A DNA stretch of 64,000 bases from JAJTHC01 sp044358835 (GCA_044358835.1 JBIKNF010000003.1:1-64000), one strand, 5' to 3'; positions 24,680 to 33,339 are shown, numbered from the stretch's first letter. Numbers and translations are program-made. The notes: generated from the letters alone by a model not told the origin.

Positions 24680-26578
24680 TTATTCCACCGTCACACTTTT
24701 GGCGAGATTACGGGGCTGATCCACGTCTTTACCCAAAAATTCGGCCGTGTAATAGGCCAGTAACTGCAACGGAAGGGATCCCAATAAAGGGGAGACCCAT
24801 TCATGGCAGGCGGGGTAAGTGATGATGTCGTCAAAGGTGGTTTCATACCCATGAGGAATGGGTTTGTTGGTTACGGCAATCATTTGAGCGGAACGGGCCT
24901 TGGCTTCTTGGCAGTTTGAAAGCATTTTGTCGAAAACCGATCCGTCTGAAAGCAGGCACACCACTGGCATGGATTCATCCAACAAGGCAATGGGCCCATG
25001 CTTGAGTTCAGCCCCTGAATAGCCTTCGGCATGAATGTAGCTAATTTCTTTAAGCTTTAAGGCCCCTTCTAAAGCGGCGGGAAACCCGATGCCACGCGCA
25101 ATAAAGAGCATACTGCTGTAATGCCCATATTTACGCGCCAACTTTTGTAGCACATCCACATTAGAAAGGAACGATTCCATCAGCACGGGCAGGGTAAGCA
25201 AGGCTTTTTTGAGTTCAGGCAACATCGCCTGTTGTTCAGCCCCCCCACGATGTTCACACATCATCATGCCCAATAAATACAGGGCCACAATTTGCGCCAC
25301 AAAGCTTTTGGTGGCACACACACTCACTTCCACCCCAGCCCGCACGTTAATCACCGCATCCACTTCACGCGCCATGGTTGAATCCGGTCGATTGGTTAGG
25401 GCAATGGTTTTGGCCCCATGGCGAATGGCCAAACGCAAGGCTTCTAAGGTGTCGGCGGTTTCACCACTTTGGGAAATGGCCACCACCAAGCAGCGTTCAT
25501 GTAACACGGGGCTACGGTAACGGTATTCGCCTGCTGCTTCCACTTCAACAGGGATTCGTACCAAGGCTTCAATGAGGTATTTGGCTACCATCCCCGCGTT
25601 GTAAGACGTCCCACACCCAATAATAATCACCCGATCGACCTCGTGCGTGAGCTGAGCAATAGACACCGCTTCTTTTGAAGGGATCGGCGTGTCATTGGCC
25701 ATAAAGACGGGGCTAGCTTCACTGGTAATGCGTTCTAACAAGGCGTTGCGTACGACATCCGGCTGTTCATAGATTTCTTTTAACATAAAGTGCTTATAGC
25801 CCTTTTTGTCAATGGTGAGCGGGCCTGTTTGAATGGTGTGAATTTTGACTTCAACGGGGGTATCGTCTGCCCCAAAAAGCTTGACGCCCCCTTCTTCAGA
25901 AAGTTCGGCATACTGACCATCTTCTAAATAAATGATTTGATTCGTGTAAGACACCAACGCCACCACATCGCTTGCCACCCAGTATTCACCTTGTTGGCCC
26001 ACGCCAATGACCAAGGGGGCTTGTTGACGCGCCACATACAATTTACCGGGGGCTTGTTTGTGCATCATGGTCAGGGCATAGGCCCCATGAAGCTCGCGGC
26101 GCAATGCCGCCACTGCTGGTAAGAAGTTATTTTCATGCGTGCTAAGCAACTCTTCCAACAAATGGGCCACGGTTTCAGTGTCGGTTTGTGAATTAAACAC
26201 ATAGCCTTTGGCTTGTAAGGCCTGCTTGAGTTCTGCGAAGTTTTCAATAATACCGTTATGCACCAAAACCACTTCGCCGTGCTGGCCATGGTGGGGGTGA
26301 GCATTTTCAACGGTGGGGGCCCCGTGCGTGGCCCAGCGAATATGGCCAATGCCCACTTGCAGGGTTTTACTGGGGGGTTCTTGCCAAAGTGCTGGGGGCA
26401 AGGCATCCACCAAGTTTTGTAGCTTGCCAGTGGCTTTATAAATCTGAATGTTTTGTGTGGCGGGGTTGTAAAGCGCAATGCCTGAAGAATCATAGCCTCG
26501 ATATTCAAGGGTTCGCAGACTTTCCACCAATAGGGGGGCAATCGCTTTGTAGCCTAAGTAACCCACAATTCCACACAT
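24680..26578 (-). CDS. glmS: Glutamine-fructose-6-phosphate aminotransferase
   Basis: GlmS makes glucosamine-6-phosphate, the first step to UDP-GlcNAc for peptidoglycan and lipid A. The N-terminal glutaminase domain begins MCGIVGYLGYK with Cys at position 2 as nucleophile once Met is removed. This fixes the start at 26578, not at the ATG one codon earlier. Two SIS domains follow (VIIIGCGTSYNAG, ISQSGETADTLEAL, ARGIGFPAALEGALKLKEISYIHAEG), and the end LAKSVTVE is the family C-terminus with the fructose-6-P site Lys. 632 aa. No glmS ribozyme is evident in the 257 bases upstream. Confidence 0.97.
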   Translation of the reverse strand: MCGIVGYLGYKAIAPLLVESLRTLEYRGYDSSGIALYNPATQNIQIYKATGKLQNLVDALPPALWQEPPSKTLQVGIGHIRWATHGAPTVENAHPHHGQHGEVVLVHNGIIENFAELKQALQAKGYVFNSQTDTETVAHLLEELLSTHENNFLPAVAALRRELHGAYALTMMHKQAPGKLYVARQQAPLVIGVGQQGEYWVASDVVALVSYTNQIIYLEDGQYAELSEEGGVKLFGADDTPVEVKIHTIQTGPLTIDKKGYKHFMLKEIYEQPDVVRNALLERITSEASPVFMANDTPIPSKEAVSIAQLTHEVDRVIIIGCGTSYNAGMVAKYLIEALVRIPVEVEAAGEYRYRSPVLHERCLVVAISQSGETADTLEALRLAIRHGAKTIALTNRPDSTMAREVDAVINVRAGVEVSVCATKSFVAQIVALYLLGMMMCEHRGGAEQQAMLPELKKALLTLPVLMESFLSNVDVLQKLARKYGHYSSMLFIARGIGFPAALEGALKLKEISYIHAEGYSGAELKHGPIALLDESMPVVCLLSDGSVFDKMLSNCQEAKARSAQMIAVTNKPIPHGYETTFDDIITYPACHEWVSPLLGSLPLQLLAYYTAEFLGKDVDQPRNLAKSVTVE

Positions 26579-26750
26579 CATGATCAGAACTCCTACAACT
26601 TAGTCCTACGATTGAAACATCACACGAACGAGGCGATTTTCCCAACATCAACGACTAAAATTAGTATAGGGCTTCAACCTTCAAATACAAGGTTTTCTTC
26701 AAGACTCGGTTTTATTTCAACTCAGGCCAGTGCCCCTTCACAAAAAAGAC

Positions 26751-26779
26751 TTGTTTAAACGAAGGGAGCTGTCTATAAT
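26751..26779 (+). promoter_or_regulatory. Promoter of the peroxiredoxin gene
   Basis: TTGTTT (26751-26756) and a perfect TATAAT (26774-26779) are 17 bases apart, about 57 bases before the ATG at 26836. It is among the best sigma-70 type matches in the window. Confidence 0.75.
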
Positions 26780-26835
26780 AAGGGGAGTTCGAATTATTTC
26801 AGTATTGTGTTATTTAGTAGAGAAAGGACTATTTT

Positions 26836-27357
26836 ATGTCTTTACAAATCGGTCAAAAAGCCCCTGATTTCAAAACAGGCGCCTATGCAAACGGTCAAAT
26901 CACGGAAGTGACGCTCAGCGAGTACACCAAAGCTGGCCAGTGGGTGGTGTTGTTTTTCTACCCCTTAGACTTCACCTTTGTGTGCCCCACAGAAATTTTA
27001 AGTTTCAGCGAAGCCGTCAGTGAGTTTGCTAAATTGAACGTCCAAGTCTTGGGCGGATCGGTCGACAGCGTTTACAGCCACAAGGCGTGGTCTGAATCTT
27101 CCTTGGGTGCTGTAAACTACCCCTTGTTTAGTGATATTACCCATGCCATTTCTCGCGATTATAGCGTGTTGAACGAAGCCAAGGGCATCAGCTTCCGTGG
27201 CGTGTTCATTATTGATCCAGAGCAAACGGTGCGTAGCTACACGGTGAACGATCTTTCCGTGGGTCGCAATGTGGATGAAATCATCCGCACGGTGCAAGCC
27301 TTCCAAACAGGCGCCAACTGCCCTGTGAACTGGAAACCTGGTCAAGCCACCTTGTAA
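26836..27357 (+). CDS. Typical 2-Cys peroxiredoxin (AhpC/Prx1)
   Basis: It reduces hydrogen peroxide and organic peroxides. The peroxidatic Cys lies in FYPLDFTFVCPTEI near residue 53, and the resolving Cys is in GANCPVNW near the C-terminus, so it is a dimeric typical 2-Cys enzyme. SVDSVYSHKAW and the RGVFIIDPE segment are conserved. The chain is 173 aa and lacks a long YF-motif tail, so it may be less sensitive to overoxidation than eukaryotic forms. No ahpF is adjacent. A strong promoter and terminator flank it, so it is monocistronic. Confidence 0.95.
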   Translation: MSLQIGQKAPDFKTGAYANGQITEVTLSEYTKAGQWVVLFFYPLDFTFVCPTEILSFSEAVSEFAKLNVQVLGGSVDSVYSHKAWSESSLGAVNYPLFSDITHAISRDYSVLNEAKGISFRGVFIIDPEQTVRSYTVNDLSVGRNVDEIIRTVQAFQTGANCPVNWKPGQATL

Positions 27358-27379
27358 GCTTCCGTTTTACAATGCTTTA

Positions 27380-27412
27380 CAGGGAACGCCACCAGCGTTC
27401 CCTGTTTTTTTT
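27380..27412 (+). terminator. Intrinsic terminator of the peroxiredoxin gene
   Basis: CAGGGAACGC (27380-27389) pairs perfectly with GCGTTCCCTG (27395-27404), with a 5-base loop and eight T after it. Confidence 0.95.
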
Positions 27413-27420
27413 AGTATTTT

Positions 27421-28041
27421 TTATGGCTTTCCTCGTAACGTGTCAACAGATTCGATGAGCTCATTCAGCCATGCATTAAAGCGAGGGCATTTCTCACGCA
27501 TTTTTTCAATGCCTAAGCCGTCGGCAATGTTTAAACCGTCGGTTATTTTGTTGTAGCCTTTAAATAGAGCAATGAGTCGTTTAGAAGGTGCTGTTTCAGG
27601 ACTGTTATTAATATCTTCAGGGGTATCAAAGGCTTTTTCAATCTCTAAAAGAGCTTGCGGAATGGGATTTACATTCATTACGGAGGCTATAATGGAAACA
27701 TCTGAAAACCACAAGGCTTCTGTCTCGTGTTTTTGTAGATAAGGGATCAAGTATTCTTTTGAACTACCTACGTCAAGTGCCTTTTCTAAATCTTCAATGG
27801 ATTTAGCTGTATTGCCTTTGAAGCCATAATAATCAACAAGCGTCGTGACAATACGAGTGCGTGTTTTTTTGATGTCAGAAAGCATTCTTTCAACAGAGAT
27901 ATTGCCTTCTAGATTAATGGGTTTTAGGTTAATTTGAAATGTTTTCAAGTAAGGGTTCACAATTTTTTTGATGAAATCGACTTCGGTTAACCCTTCACAT
28001 ATAATTTGAATCTCTTCCCATGGAGGAGGCTTAGAAGTCAT
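27421..28041 (-). CDS. DUF4276-type TOPRIM-like protein of an ATPase pair
   Basis: The protein matches the DUF4276 family: IICEGLTEVDFIKKI near the start (acidic Glu-Gly-x-x-Glu of a TOPRIM-like metal site), VTTLVDYYGFKGNT with the conserved Asp, IPYLQKHETEALWFSD, and DINNSPETAPSKRL followed by MREKCPRFNAWL. Such proteins are encoded with AAA ATPases and are thought to be nucleases. The ATG at 28041 lies inside the end of the ATPase gene (11-base overlap), so the two are translated as a pair. The region is visibly more AT-rich than its neighbours, and the layout resembles OLD/PARIS/AbiL-like defence pairs, although AriB of PARIS belongs to a different DUF. Confidence 0.82.
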   Translation of the reverse strand: MTSKPPPWEEIQIICEGLTEVDFIKKIVNPYLKTFQINLKPINLEGNISVERMLSDIKKTRTRIVTTLVDYYGFKGNTAKSIEDLEKALDVGSSKEYLIPYLQKHETEALWFSDVSIIASVMNVNPIPQALLEIEKAFDTPEDINNSPETAPSKRLIALFKGYNKITDGLNIADGLGIEKMREKCPRFNAWLNELIESVDTLRGKP

Positions 28042-29149
28042 CAGGGCTTCCCCCAATGATGTTCTTTTCCCAAATACTGCCTAAGGTATACTCTTCAAGC
28101 CATGCGGTGACCTCATCTTCTTCTAAGCGACGAATCACCGTTTCATTGTTGACTTGATCCGCCACAAGCAAGTCTTCGGCGGAAAAATGGTTGATGAGCG
28201 TTACCGATTGAGATGAGACAATCACTTGCTTGCCTTGCGCTGCCACAGATTTCAACATACTGGCGAGAATGTTTAACGCATGAGGATGCAAACCGAGTTC
28301 AGGTTCATCAATTAAGACGGTTTCAGGCATAGAGCTAAGCGGTTGTTGTAATAAGGTGGTTAAGCAAATAAAGCGAAGTGTGCCGTCAGAAAGGTCGTTA
28401 AATGTCCATGATTTTTCAGAATTACGATGCTTCCAACGAGGCAGAATGTTACCATTTTCATCAGGTTCTAAAATGAAGTCTTGAAAAAAGGGAGCGACCA
28501 ATTGTATGGTATCCACTATTTTTTGATAATAGGAAAAAGTATGAGGCATTTCTTTTAAAACGTATAAAAAACTTGCAAGATTACTTGCGTCTGAAAGCAA
28601 TTTTACACTACCTTCTACTGAAGAGGATTTTTTGACAGGGGCAGAAGAACTGGTGTCGTGAAAGTGATAGATTTTGTAAGTCTTTAACTTATATAGAACA
28701 TATTTAGGAATACTACTTCCACTAGATGCTAACAGACTTTCTTTTTCAGGTTGATAGTTTAGAGTTTGAGTATAAGGTGAATCATAACCACGACCTTTAA
28801 AACCAGGTGTTTCTGTTTCAATGAGCAGTGTATCGGGTTCGGCTGGTATTAAATTTACAGAATACTGATTTGTACCAAAATTTAAATAAAATTCGATAGA
28901 TTGTGTATTTTTACTCCCAAAATGTAAAAAGCGTTCTGCTCCGCCTGATTGGGCAATATAGTATTGTAAGTTACGGCTCGCCAACTCATTTAAAAACTTA
29001 AAAGCACTGATAAAGTTGGACTTGCCTGCCCCGTTGGCTCCAATAAGGATGTTCAAGGGCTTCAATTCAATATCCAAGGACTTAATCGATTTAAATCCTT
29101 CAATTTTCATGCGTTGAATGTTGCTGTATTGAGATGAATCTTGAGACAT
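28031..29149 (-). CDS. SMC/OLD-like AAA ATPase, probable defence gene
   Basis: This 372-aa ABC-type AAA protein (AAA_15/AAA_21 group) has a Walker A motif GANGAGKSN near residue 37, after LKPLNILI. The signature-like segment is FNDLSDGTLRFICL, the Walker B is ETVLIDEPELGLHPHA, and the switch region is QVIVSSQSVTLINHF. The middle (about 60-230) is a variable insert rather than a long coiled coil. There is no fused TOPRIM domain; the next gene supplies one. Such ATPases sense phage components in two-gene systems. AAAGGT lies about 10 bases before the ATG. The pair sits alone between housekeeping genes. Confidence 0.85.
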   Translation of the reverse strand: MSQDSSQYSNIQRMKIEGFKSIKSLDIELKPLNILIGANGAGKSNFISAFKFLNELASRNLQYYIAQSGGAERFLHFGSKNTQSIEFYLNFGTNQYSVNLIPAEPDTLLIETETPGFKGRGYDSPYTQTLNYQPEKESLLASSGSSIPKYVLYKLKTYKIYHFHDTSSSAPVKKSSSVEGSVKLLSDASNLASFLYVLKEMPHTFSYYQKIVDTIQLVAPFFQDFILEPDENGNILPRWKHRNSEKSWTFNDLSDGTLRFICLTTLLQQPLSSMPETVLIDEPELGLHPHALNILASMLKSVAAQGKQVIVSSQSVTLINHFSAEDLLVADQVNNETVIRRLEEDEVTAWLEEYTLGSIWEKNIIGGSPDDF

Positions 29150-29210
29150 CAGTGAAATACCTTTTTTAGGAATTATATCACAAAATGCCTCTTCTCATGT
29201 GACCTAAACC

Positions 29211-30794
29211 CTAAAGCACATTCTTTTCATAGCTATGCAAGCTATGCACACTGCCTTCGGCGGTGGCGGCCACGGTGCGTTGTTCAAAGCGCAACAGCCC
29301 ATTCCGCAACCCTTGATGCAACGCGTCCACACTCTGCACGCCCAAGTCTTGCAAGCCGTGCTTGATGCCTTGCACAATGTACGGCAGGTAATGCCGAATC
29401 GAACCTTTGTCCACCACAGCGCCTGAAACGCCCTGAGACACCAAAATACGGCTATTTTCCCCAAAATAACGCACACTTGAACCTTTGGTCATGGCGTCTT
29501 TTGAGCCCATGCCTCGGTATTTTTTTAAGCGCACGCCGTCCTTATAAAAGTATTCACCGGGCGCTTCAGCCGTTCCTGCGAGCATAGACCCCATCATCAC
29601 CGCAGAAGCGCCTAGTGAAAGGGCTTTGGTCACATGGCCAATGCTTGACACGCCTCCATCCGCGATGATCGGCACGCCAAATTGTTGAGCGTATTTCGCC
29701 ACTTGAAAAACAGCCGTGGCTTGCGGACGCCCAACCGCAGTGACTTCTTGGGTGGTGCAAATGGAACCCACGCCCATCCCGACGCGCAAACCATCGACGC
29801 CTGCTTCAATCAAATGAGCCGCCTGTTGTTGGGTCACGATATTGCCCCCAATCACTTGCAAATCAGGGAACGTCGATTTAATGCGACGCACCATGTCAAG
29901 CTGAAAGACGGAATCGCCTTGAGACGAATCAATCACCACTAAGTCTAAGCCTTCGGCAACTAACGCCGTTAAGCGTTCCCAGTCACTAGGGCGAGTCCCC
30001 ACCGCAGCCCCCACAATCAGCCTGCCCCGGTCGTCTTTGGTGGCGAACGGGAAGTTTCGCATCTTGCGTAAATCGGTACGGCTCATCAAGGCCACCAGTT
30101 CCCCTTGGGCGTTGACAATGGGGAGCTTCCCTTTTTTCGACACTTCTAAGGTGGCATAGGCTTCTTCTAGGGGAATGCCTTCTTCAGCAGTGATTAAACT
30201 TGTCGTCATCACATCCGCAAGGGCTTGGCTACGGTCGCCCACAAAGTCGACATCACGGTTGGTGACAATCCCCAGCAACTTGCCTCCCATTTGCCCTGTT
30301 TCCGTAATGGGCACGCCTGTAAAGCCGTATTCTTCACGAATTCGATCAATATCGGTAATGGTGTGTTGGGGGCTCAAAACAATGGGGTCTGTAATAAAGC
30401 CGTTTTTATAGCGTTTGACCAAGCGGACTTCGTGAGCCTGCTCTTCAATGGTATTATTATAGTGAATAATGCCAATACCGCCGAGCAGGGCCATGTGAAT
30501 GGCCATTTGGGCTTCGGTGACGGTGTCCATAGGGGAAGAAACCAAGGGGGTGTGTAGCGTGATTTGTTTGGAAATACGGGTGAAGAGTTGCACATCTTCC
30601 ACAGCAAAGTGAATATGCCCCGGTAAGAGGATGAGATCATTATAGGTGAGGCCAGAGGCTTGCGCAAAAAGTTCAGAAGCACTGTAGCCATCCGCCATTT
30701 TTAGGGCAGGGTCTAGGGGTGCGGTGTAGGCGGAAGTGGGGGAAGAAGAGCACGTCATCGGGGGGTGTTTCCATGGTAAGGGTTGTGGGTTCAT
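29211..30794 (-). CDS. guaB: IMP dehydrogenase, eukaryotic sequence type
   Basis: IMPDH oxidises IMP to XMP, the committed step to GMP. The barrel with the catalytic Cys loop (GSICTTQEVTAVGRP), two CBS domains (about residues 125-240) and the flap are intact. The sequence is closer to animal and fungal IMPDH than to bacterial GuaB: GLTYNDLILLPG, KITLHTP-like TPLVSSPMDTVTEA, YKNGFITDPIVLSP, APGEYFYKDGVRLKKYRGMGS and a C-terminus ending EGSVHSLHSYEKNVL, nearly the human IMPDH2 tail. Length 527 aa, also near eukaryotic size. The start is uncertain: 30794, 30758 and 30698 (MADGYSASELF) are all possible, and none has a good ribosome binding site. guaA is not in the window. Confidence 0.93.
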   Translation of the reverse strand: MNPQPLPWKHPPMTCSSSPTSAYTAPLDPALKMADGYSASELFAQASGLTYNDLILLPGHIHFAVEDVQLFTRISKQITLHTPLVSSPMDTVTEAQMAIHMALLGGIGIIHYNNTIEEQAHEVRLVKRYKNGFITDPIVLSPQHTITDIDRIREEYGFTGVPITETGQMGGKLLGIVTNRDVDFVGDRSQALADVMTTSLITAEEGIPLEEAYATLEVSKKGKLPIVNAQGELVALMSRTDLRKMRNFPFATKDDRGRLIVGAAVGTRPSDWERLTALVAEGLDLVVIDSSQGDSVFQLDMVRRIKSTFPDLQVIGGNIVTQQQAAHLIEAGVDGLRVGMGVGSICTTQEVTAVGRPQATAVFQVAKYAQQFGVPIIADGGVSSIGHVTKALSLGASAVMMGSMLAGTAEAPGEYFYKDGVRLKKYRGMGSKDAMTKGSSVRYFGENSRILVSQGVSGAVVDKGSIRHYLPYIVQGIKHGLQDLGVQSVDALHQGLRNGLLRFEQRTVAATAEGSVHSLHSYEKNVL

Positions 30795-30874
30795 TGGGTT
30801 GTCATACTATATCAGAAAAGGAGGGGGGTGTCTATCAATGGTTTGGCCTATGTTGAGACTTTAAATCGAAGGGT

Positions 30875-31051
30875 TTAGGTAGTGTCGACATTCAGCCTAT
30901 AAAGGGTACTTTCTGTGTCAAAACAAGCCGTTGTTCGCTTTGCGAGTGATTGCAAGCAATCAGCGTTATGTACGTCTATGTACACGCCTCAAAAGCCGTT
31001 TGTTTTTCCTTGAAATTCCTCCTTTCTTGACTAAATGTCGACACTACCTAA
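30875..31051. mobile_element. MITE-like element with 18-bp inverted repeats
   Basis: TTAGGTAGTGTCGACATT at 30875-30892 is repeated as its exact reverse complement at 31034-31051, and the match continues imperfectly inward (ATTcAGcC against ATTtAGtC). The 177-bp unit has no convincing gene. It contains a smaller hairpin (GATTGC-AA-GCAATC, about 30949-30962). This is the shape of a miniature inverted-repeat transposable element. I could not see a clear target-site duplication. Confidence 0.6.
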
Positions 31052-31180
31052 TCCATGAACTGGGGGTGTTTAACTCGTTGCACGAGCAAAGGTCTCTGAC
31101 AGCACCAGCGTTAAACGGAGCTAGAAACCCCAAAATCCTTAAACCTTTCTAAAGGGCGTACGGCTTTTACATGTTTACGT

Positions 31181-31186
31181 TATAAT
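31181..31186 (+). promoter_or_regulatory. groES -10 box
   Basis: A perfect TATAAT about 80 bases before the groES ATG. The matching -35 position is not a good TTGACA, which fits an activator or a heat-shock sigma factor, though this is uncertain. Confidence 0.5.
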
Positions 31187-31198
31187 TTAGACGCTGAG

Positions 31199-31214
31199 AT
31201 ATGAAATTTCATAT
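31199..31214. promoter_or_regulatory. Perfect 16-bp palindrome at the groESL start
   Basis: ATATGAAATTTCATAT is self-complementary over 16 bases and lies about 6 bases after the expected transcription start. Flanking ACGCT/AGCGT extend the symmetry imperfectly. It is not the CIRCE element (TTAGCACTC-N9-GAGTGCTAA) that binds HrcA; no CIRCE is visible here. Confidence 0.6.
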
Positions 31215-31265
31215 GAAGCGTGTGATATTTTGTATTTAAACTATAGTATGGAGGTTAAAACCCTG

Positions 31266-31559
31266 ATGAGTTCAACTGTAACGATTCAACCCCTTGCCGA
31301 TCGTGTGGTTTTGGAAGTGATTGATGAAACACAACAAACCGCAGGCGGTATTTTTATTCCTGATTCCGCGCGTGAAAAGCCCCAAAGTGCTAAAGTCATT
31401 GCGGTTGGGCCTGGGCGCACCGAAAATGGCGTTTTAGTCGTGCCTACGGTTCAAGTGGGTCAAACCGTTTTGTTCACCAAGTATGCGGGTACAGATGTGA
31501 AAATCGCTAGCCAAGACTACAAAATCGTTTCTGAAAAAGACATTTTGGCGATTGTGTAA
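31266..31559 (+). CDS. groES: Co-chaperonin GroES
   Basis: GroES caps the GroEL folding chamber. The sequence IQPLADRVVLEVIDE, the mobile loop TAGGIFIPDSAREKPQSAKVIAVGPG and the YAGTDVKIASQDYKIVSEKDILAIV end are diagnostic. GGAGG at 31250-31254 lies 11 bases before the ATG at 31266, giving 97 aa, the standard size; in-frame starts further upstream overlap that site. groEL follows 84 bases downstream. Expression is probably controlled at the palindrome 31199-31214. Confidence 0.97.
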   Translation: MSSTVTIQPLADRVVLEVIDETQQTAGGIFIPDSAREKPQSAKVIAVGPGRTENGVLVVPTVQVGQTVLFTKYAGTDVKIASQDYKIVSEKDILAIV

Positions 31560-31643
31560 GCGCGAAGGTGTAATAGGTTTAATGTCCTATCATGACGTCT
31601 CTTAGTCACTAAATTAACTCAAGTAATAGAAGGAAATATCCTC

Positions 31644-33266
31644 ATGGCAAAACAAATTGTATTTGATGAAAAAGCCCGTCGTTCTTTGCAAGAAGGCATT
31701 GACGCGGTGGCGAATGCGGTTAAAATCACCCTTGGCCCTAAAGGACGTAACGTCGTTTTAGAAAAGAAGTTCGGCGCCCCTCAAATCGTCAACGACGGCG
31801 TGACCATCGCAAAAGAAATTGAACTAGAAGATCCAGCGGCAAACGCGGGGGCTCAATTGGTGCGCGAAGTGGCCAGTCGCACGAATGATGTGGCGGGCGA
31901 TGGCACCACCACGGCGTCTGTGTTGGCGCAAGCCATTGTGCGTGAAGGCCTTAAAAACGTTGCAGCAGGCGCGAATCCTGTCGCGCTTCGCAAAGGCATT
32001 GACAAAGGCGTGGAATGCTTGGTGGGTGAAATCCGTAAAACGGCCAAAGCTGTGGATAGTAAAGCCGCCATTCAACAAGTCGCCAGCGTTTCTTCAGGAA
32101 ACGACGATTTTGTAGGCGAATTGATTGCCGAAGCCATGGACAAAGTCGGCCAAGAAGGCGTGATTACCATTGAAGAATCTAAATCCATGGGAACGAGCTT
32201 GCGTGTGGTAGAAGGCATGCAGTTTGACAAGGGTTATGTGTCGCCTTACTTTGTGAATGACACCGAACGCATGGAAGCTGTGTTGGAAGATGCTTTTGTG
32301 TTGTGTGTGAACAAGAAAATCAACTTGGTTTCTGATTTGGTGCCCATTTTGGAAAAAGTGGCGCGTGAAGGTCGTGGGTTGTTGTTGATTGCCGAAGACG
32401 TTGAAGGCGAAGCCTTGGCGACTTTGGTGGTGAATACGATGCGTAAAATCATTCGCGTGGTAGCGGTAAAAGCCCCTGGGTTTGGGGACCGTCGCAAAGC
32501 CATGTTGGAAGATATTGCCGTGTTGACGGGTGGGCAATTGTTCACCGAAGAACTCGGTCAACGCTTGGAATCGATCACCATTGAGCAAATGGGTAAAGCC
32601 CGTCGTGTGACCGTCACCAAAGACAACACCACGATTGTGGCAGACGATTCCACCAAAACAGCGGTGGCAGAACGTTGTGAGTCGATCAAGCGTCAAATCG
32701 AAGCCAGCGACAGCGAATACGACAAGGAAAAGTTGAACGAACGTTTGGCTAAATTGTCTGGCGGGGTGGCTGTGATTGAAGTCGGGGCCGCCACAGAAAC
32801 CGAGCTGAAAGAACGTAAATTACGCTTGGAAGATGCCCTAAACGCCACGCGTGCAGCGATTGAAGAAGGGATCGTTCCTGGGGGAGGCACCATGTTGCTG
32901 AAAGCCAAACAAGGCTTAGAAGCGTATGCGGAAACCCTGATTGCTGAAGAGCGTATTGGCGCTAGAATCTTGCTTCGTGCGGTGGAAGAGCCTGCGCGTC
33001 AAATCGCTGAAAATGCCGGTAAAGACGGTAGCGTGATTGTGAGCAAGGTGCTTGATGCCGCCAAAGAAATCGGGTACGACGCCTTAAACGATCAGTACGT
33101 AGACATGTTCGCTGCGGGCATTGTAGACCCCGCCAAAGTGACGCGTTCAGCCCTGCAAAACGCCGCTTCTATCAGTGGTTTGTTGTTGACCACTGAAGCG
33201 TTGATTGTGGAAATTCCTGAAAAGGAAAAGGCCGCCGCTGCCCCTGACATGGGTGGCATGTACTAA
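31644..33266 (+). CDS. groEL: Chaperonin GroEL
   Basis: The 60-kDa chaperonin forms a double ring that folds client proteins in an ATP-dependent cycle. All landmarks are present: AKQIVFDEKARRSLQEGIDA, TLGPKGRNVVLEKKFGAP, the catalytic VAGDGTTTASVLAQA with the ATPase Asp, the apical RGLLLIAEDVEGEALATLVVN and the equatorial EEGIVPGGGTMLL. The 540-aa chain ends in a short PDMGGMY, a reduced form of the Gly-Met tail. A strong terminator follows. It is the only groEL in the window, cotranscribed with groES. Confidence 0.98.
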   Translation: MAKQIVFDEKARRSLQEGIDAVANAVKITLGPKGRNVVLEKKFGAPQIVNDGVTIAKEIELEDPAANAGAQLVREVASRTNDVAGDGTTTASVLAQAIVREGLKNVAAGANPVALRKGIDKGVECLVGEIRKTAKAVDSKAAIQQVASVSSGNDDFVGELIAEAMDKVGQEGVITIEESKSMGTSLRVVEGMQFDKGYVSPYFVNDTERMEAVLEDAFVLCVNKKINLVSDLVPILEKVAREGRGLLLIAEDVEGEALATLVVNTMRKIIRVVAVKAPGFGDRRKAMLEDIAVLTGGQLFTEELGQRLESITIEQMGKARRVTVTKDNTTIVADDSTKTAVAERCESIKRQIEASDSEYDKEKLNERLAKLSGGVAVIEVGAATETELKERKLRLEDALNATRAAIEEGIVPGGGTMLLKAKQGLEAYAETLIAEERIGARILLRAVEEPARQIAENAGKDGSVIVSKVLDAAKEIGYDALNDQYVDMFAAGIVDPAKVTRSALQNAASISGLLLTTEALIVEIPEKEKAAAAPDMGGMY

Positions 33267-33303
33267 ATCGTTAAAAAGAATGTTTCTTTTTAGTGGGTAT
33301 TTT

Positions 33304-33337
33304 AAAAGCCCCTTGTTGAAAAACAGGGGGCTTTTTT
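33304..33337 (+). terminator. Intrinsic terminator of groESL
   Basis: AAAAGCCCC (33304-33312) pairs with GGGGCTTTT (33327-33335), extended inward by TGTT/AACA, and followed by T. It directly precedes the 21-bp repeat array. Confidence 0.93.
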
Positions 33338-33339
33338 GA

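Noticed and set aside
26579..26835. glmS ribozyme
   Set aside because: I saw no recognisable ribozyme core in the region before glmS.
30931..31152. 73-aa reading frame across the inverted-repeat element
   Set aside because: It crosses the right inverted repeat and has no conserved look; it is probably chance.
31100..31265. CIRCE element for HrcA
   Set aside because: No TTAGCACTC/GAGTGCTAA pair is visible; a different palindrome is there.
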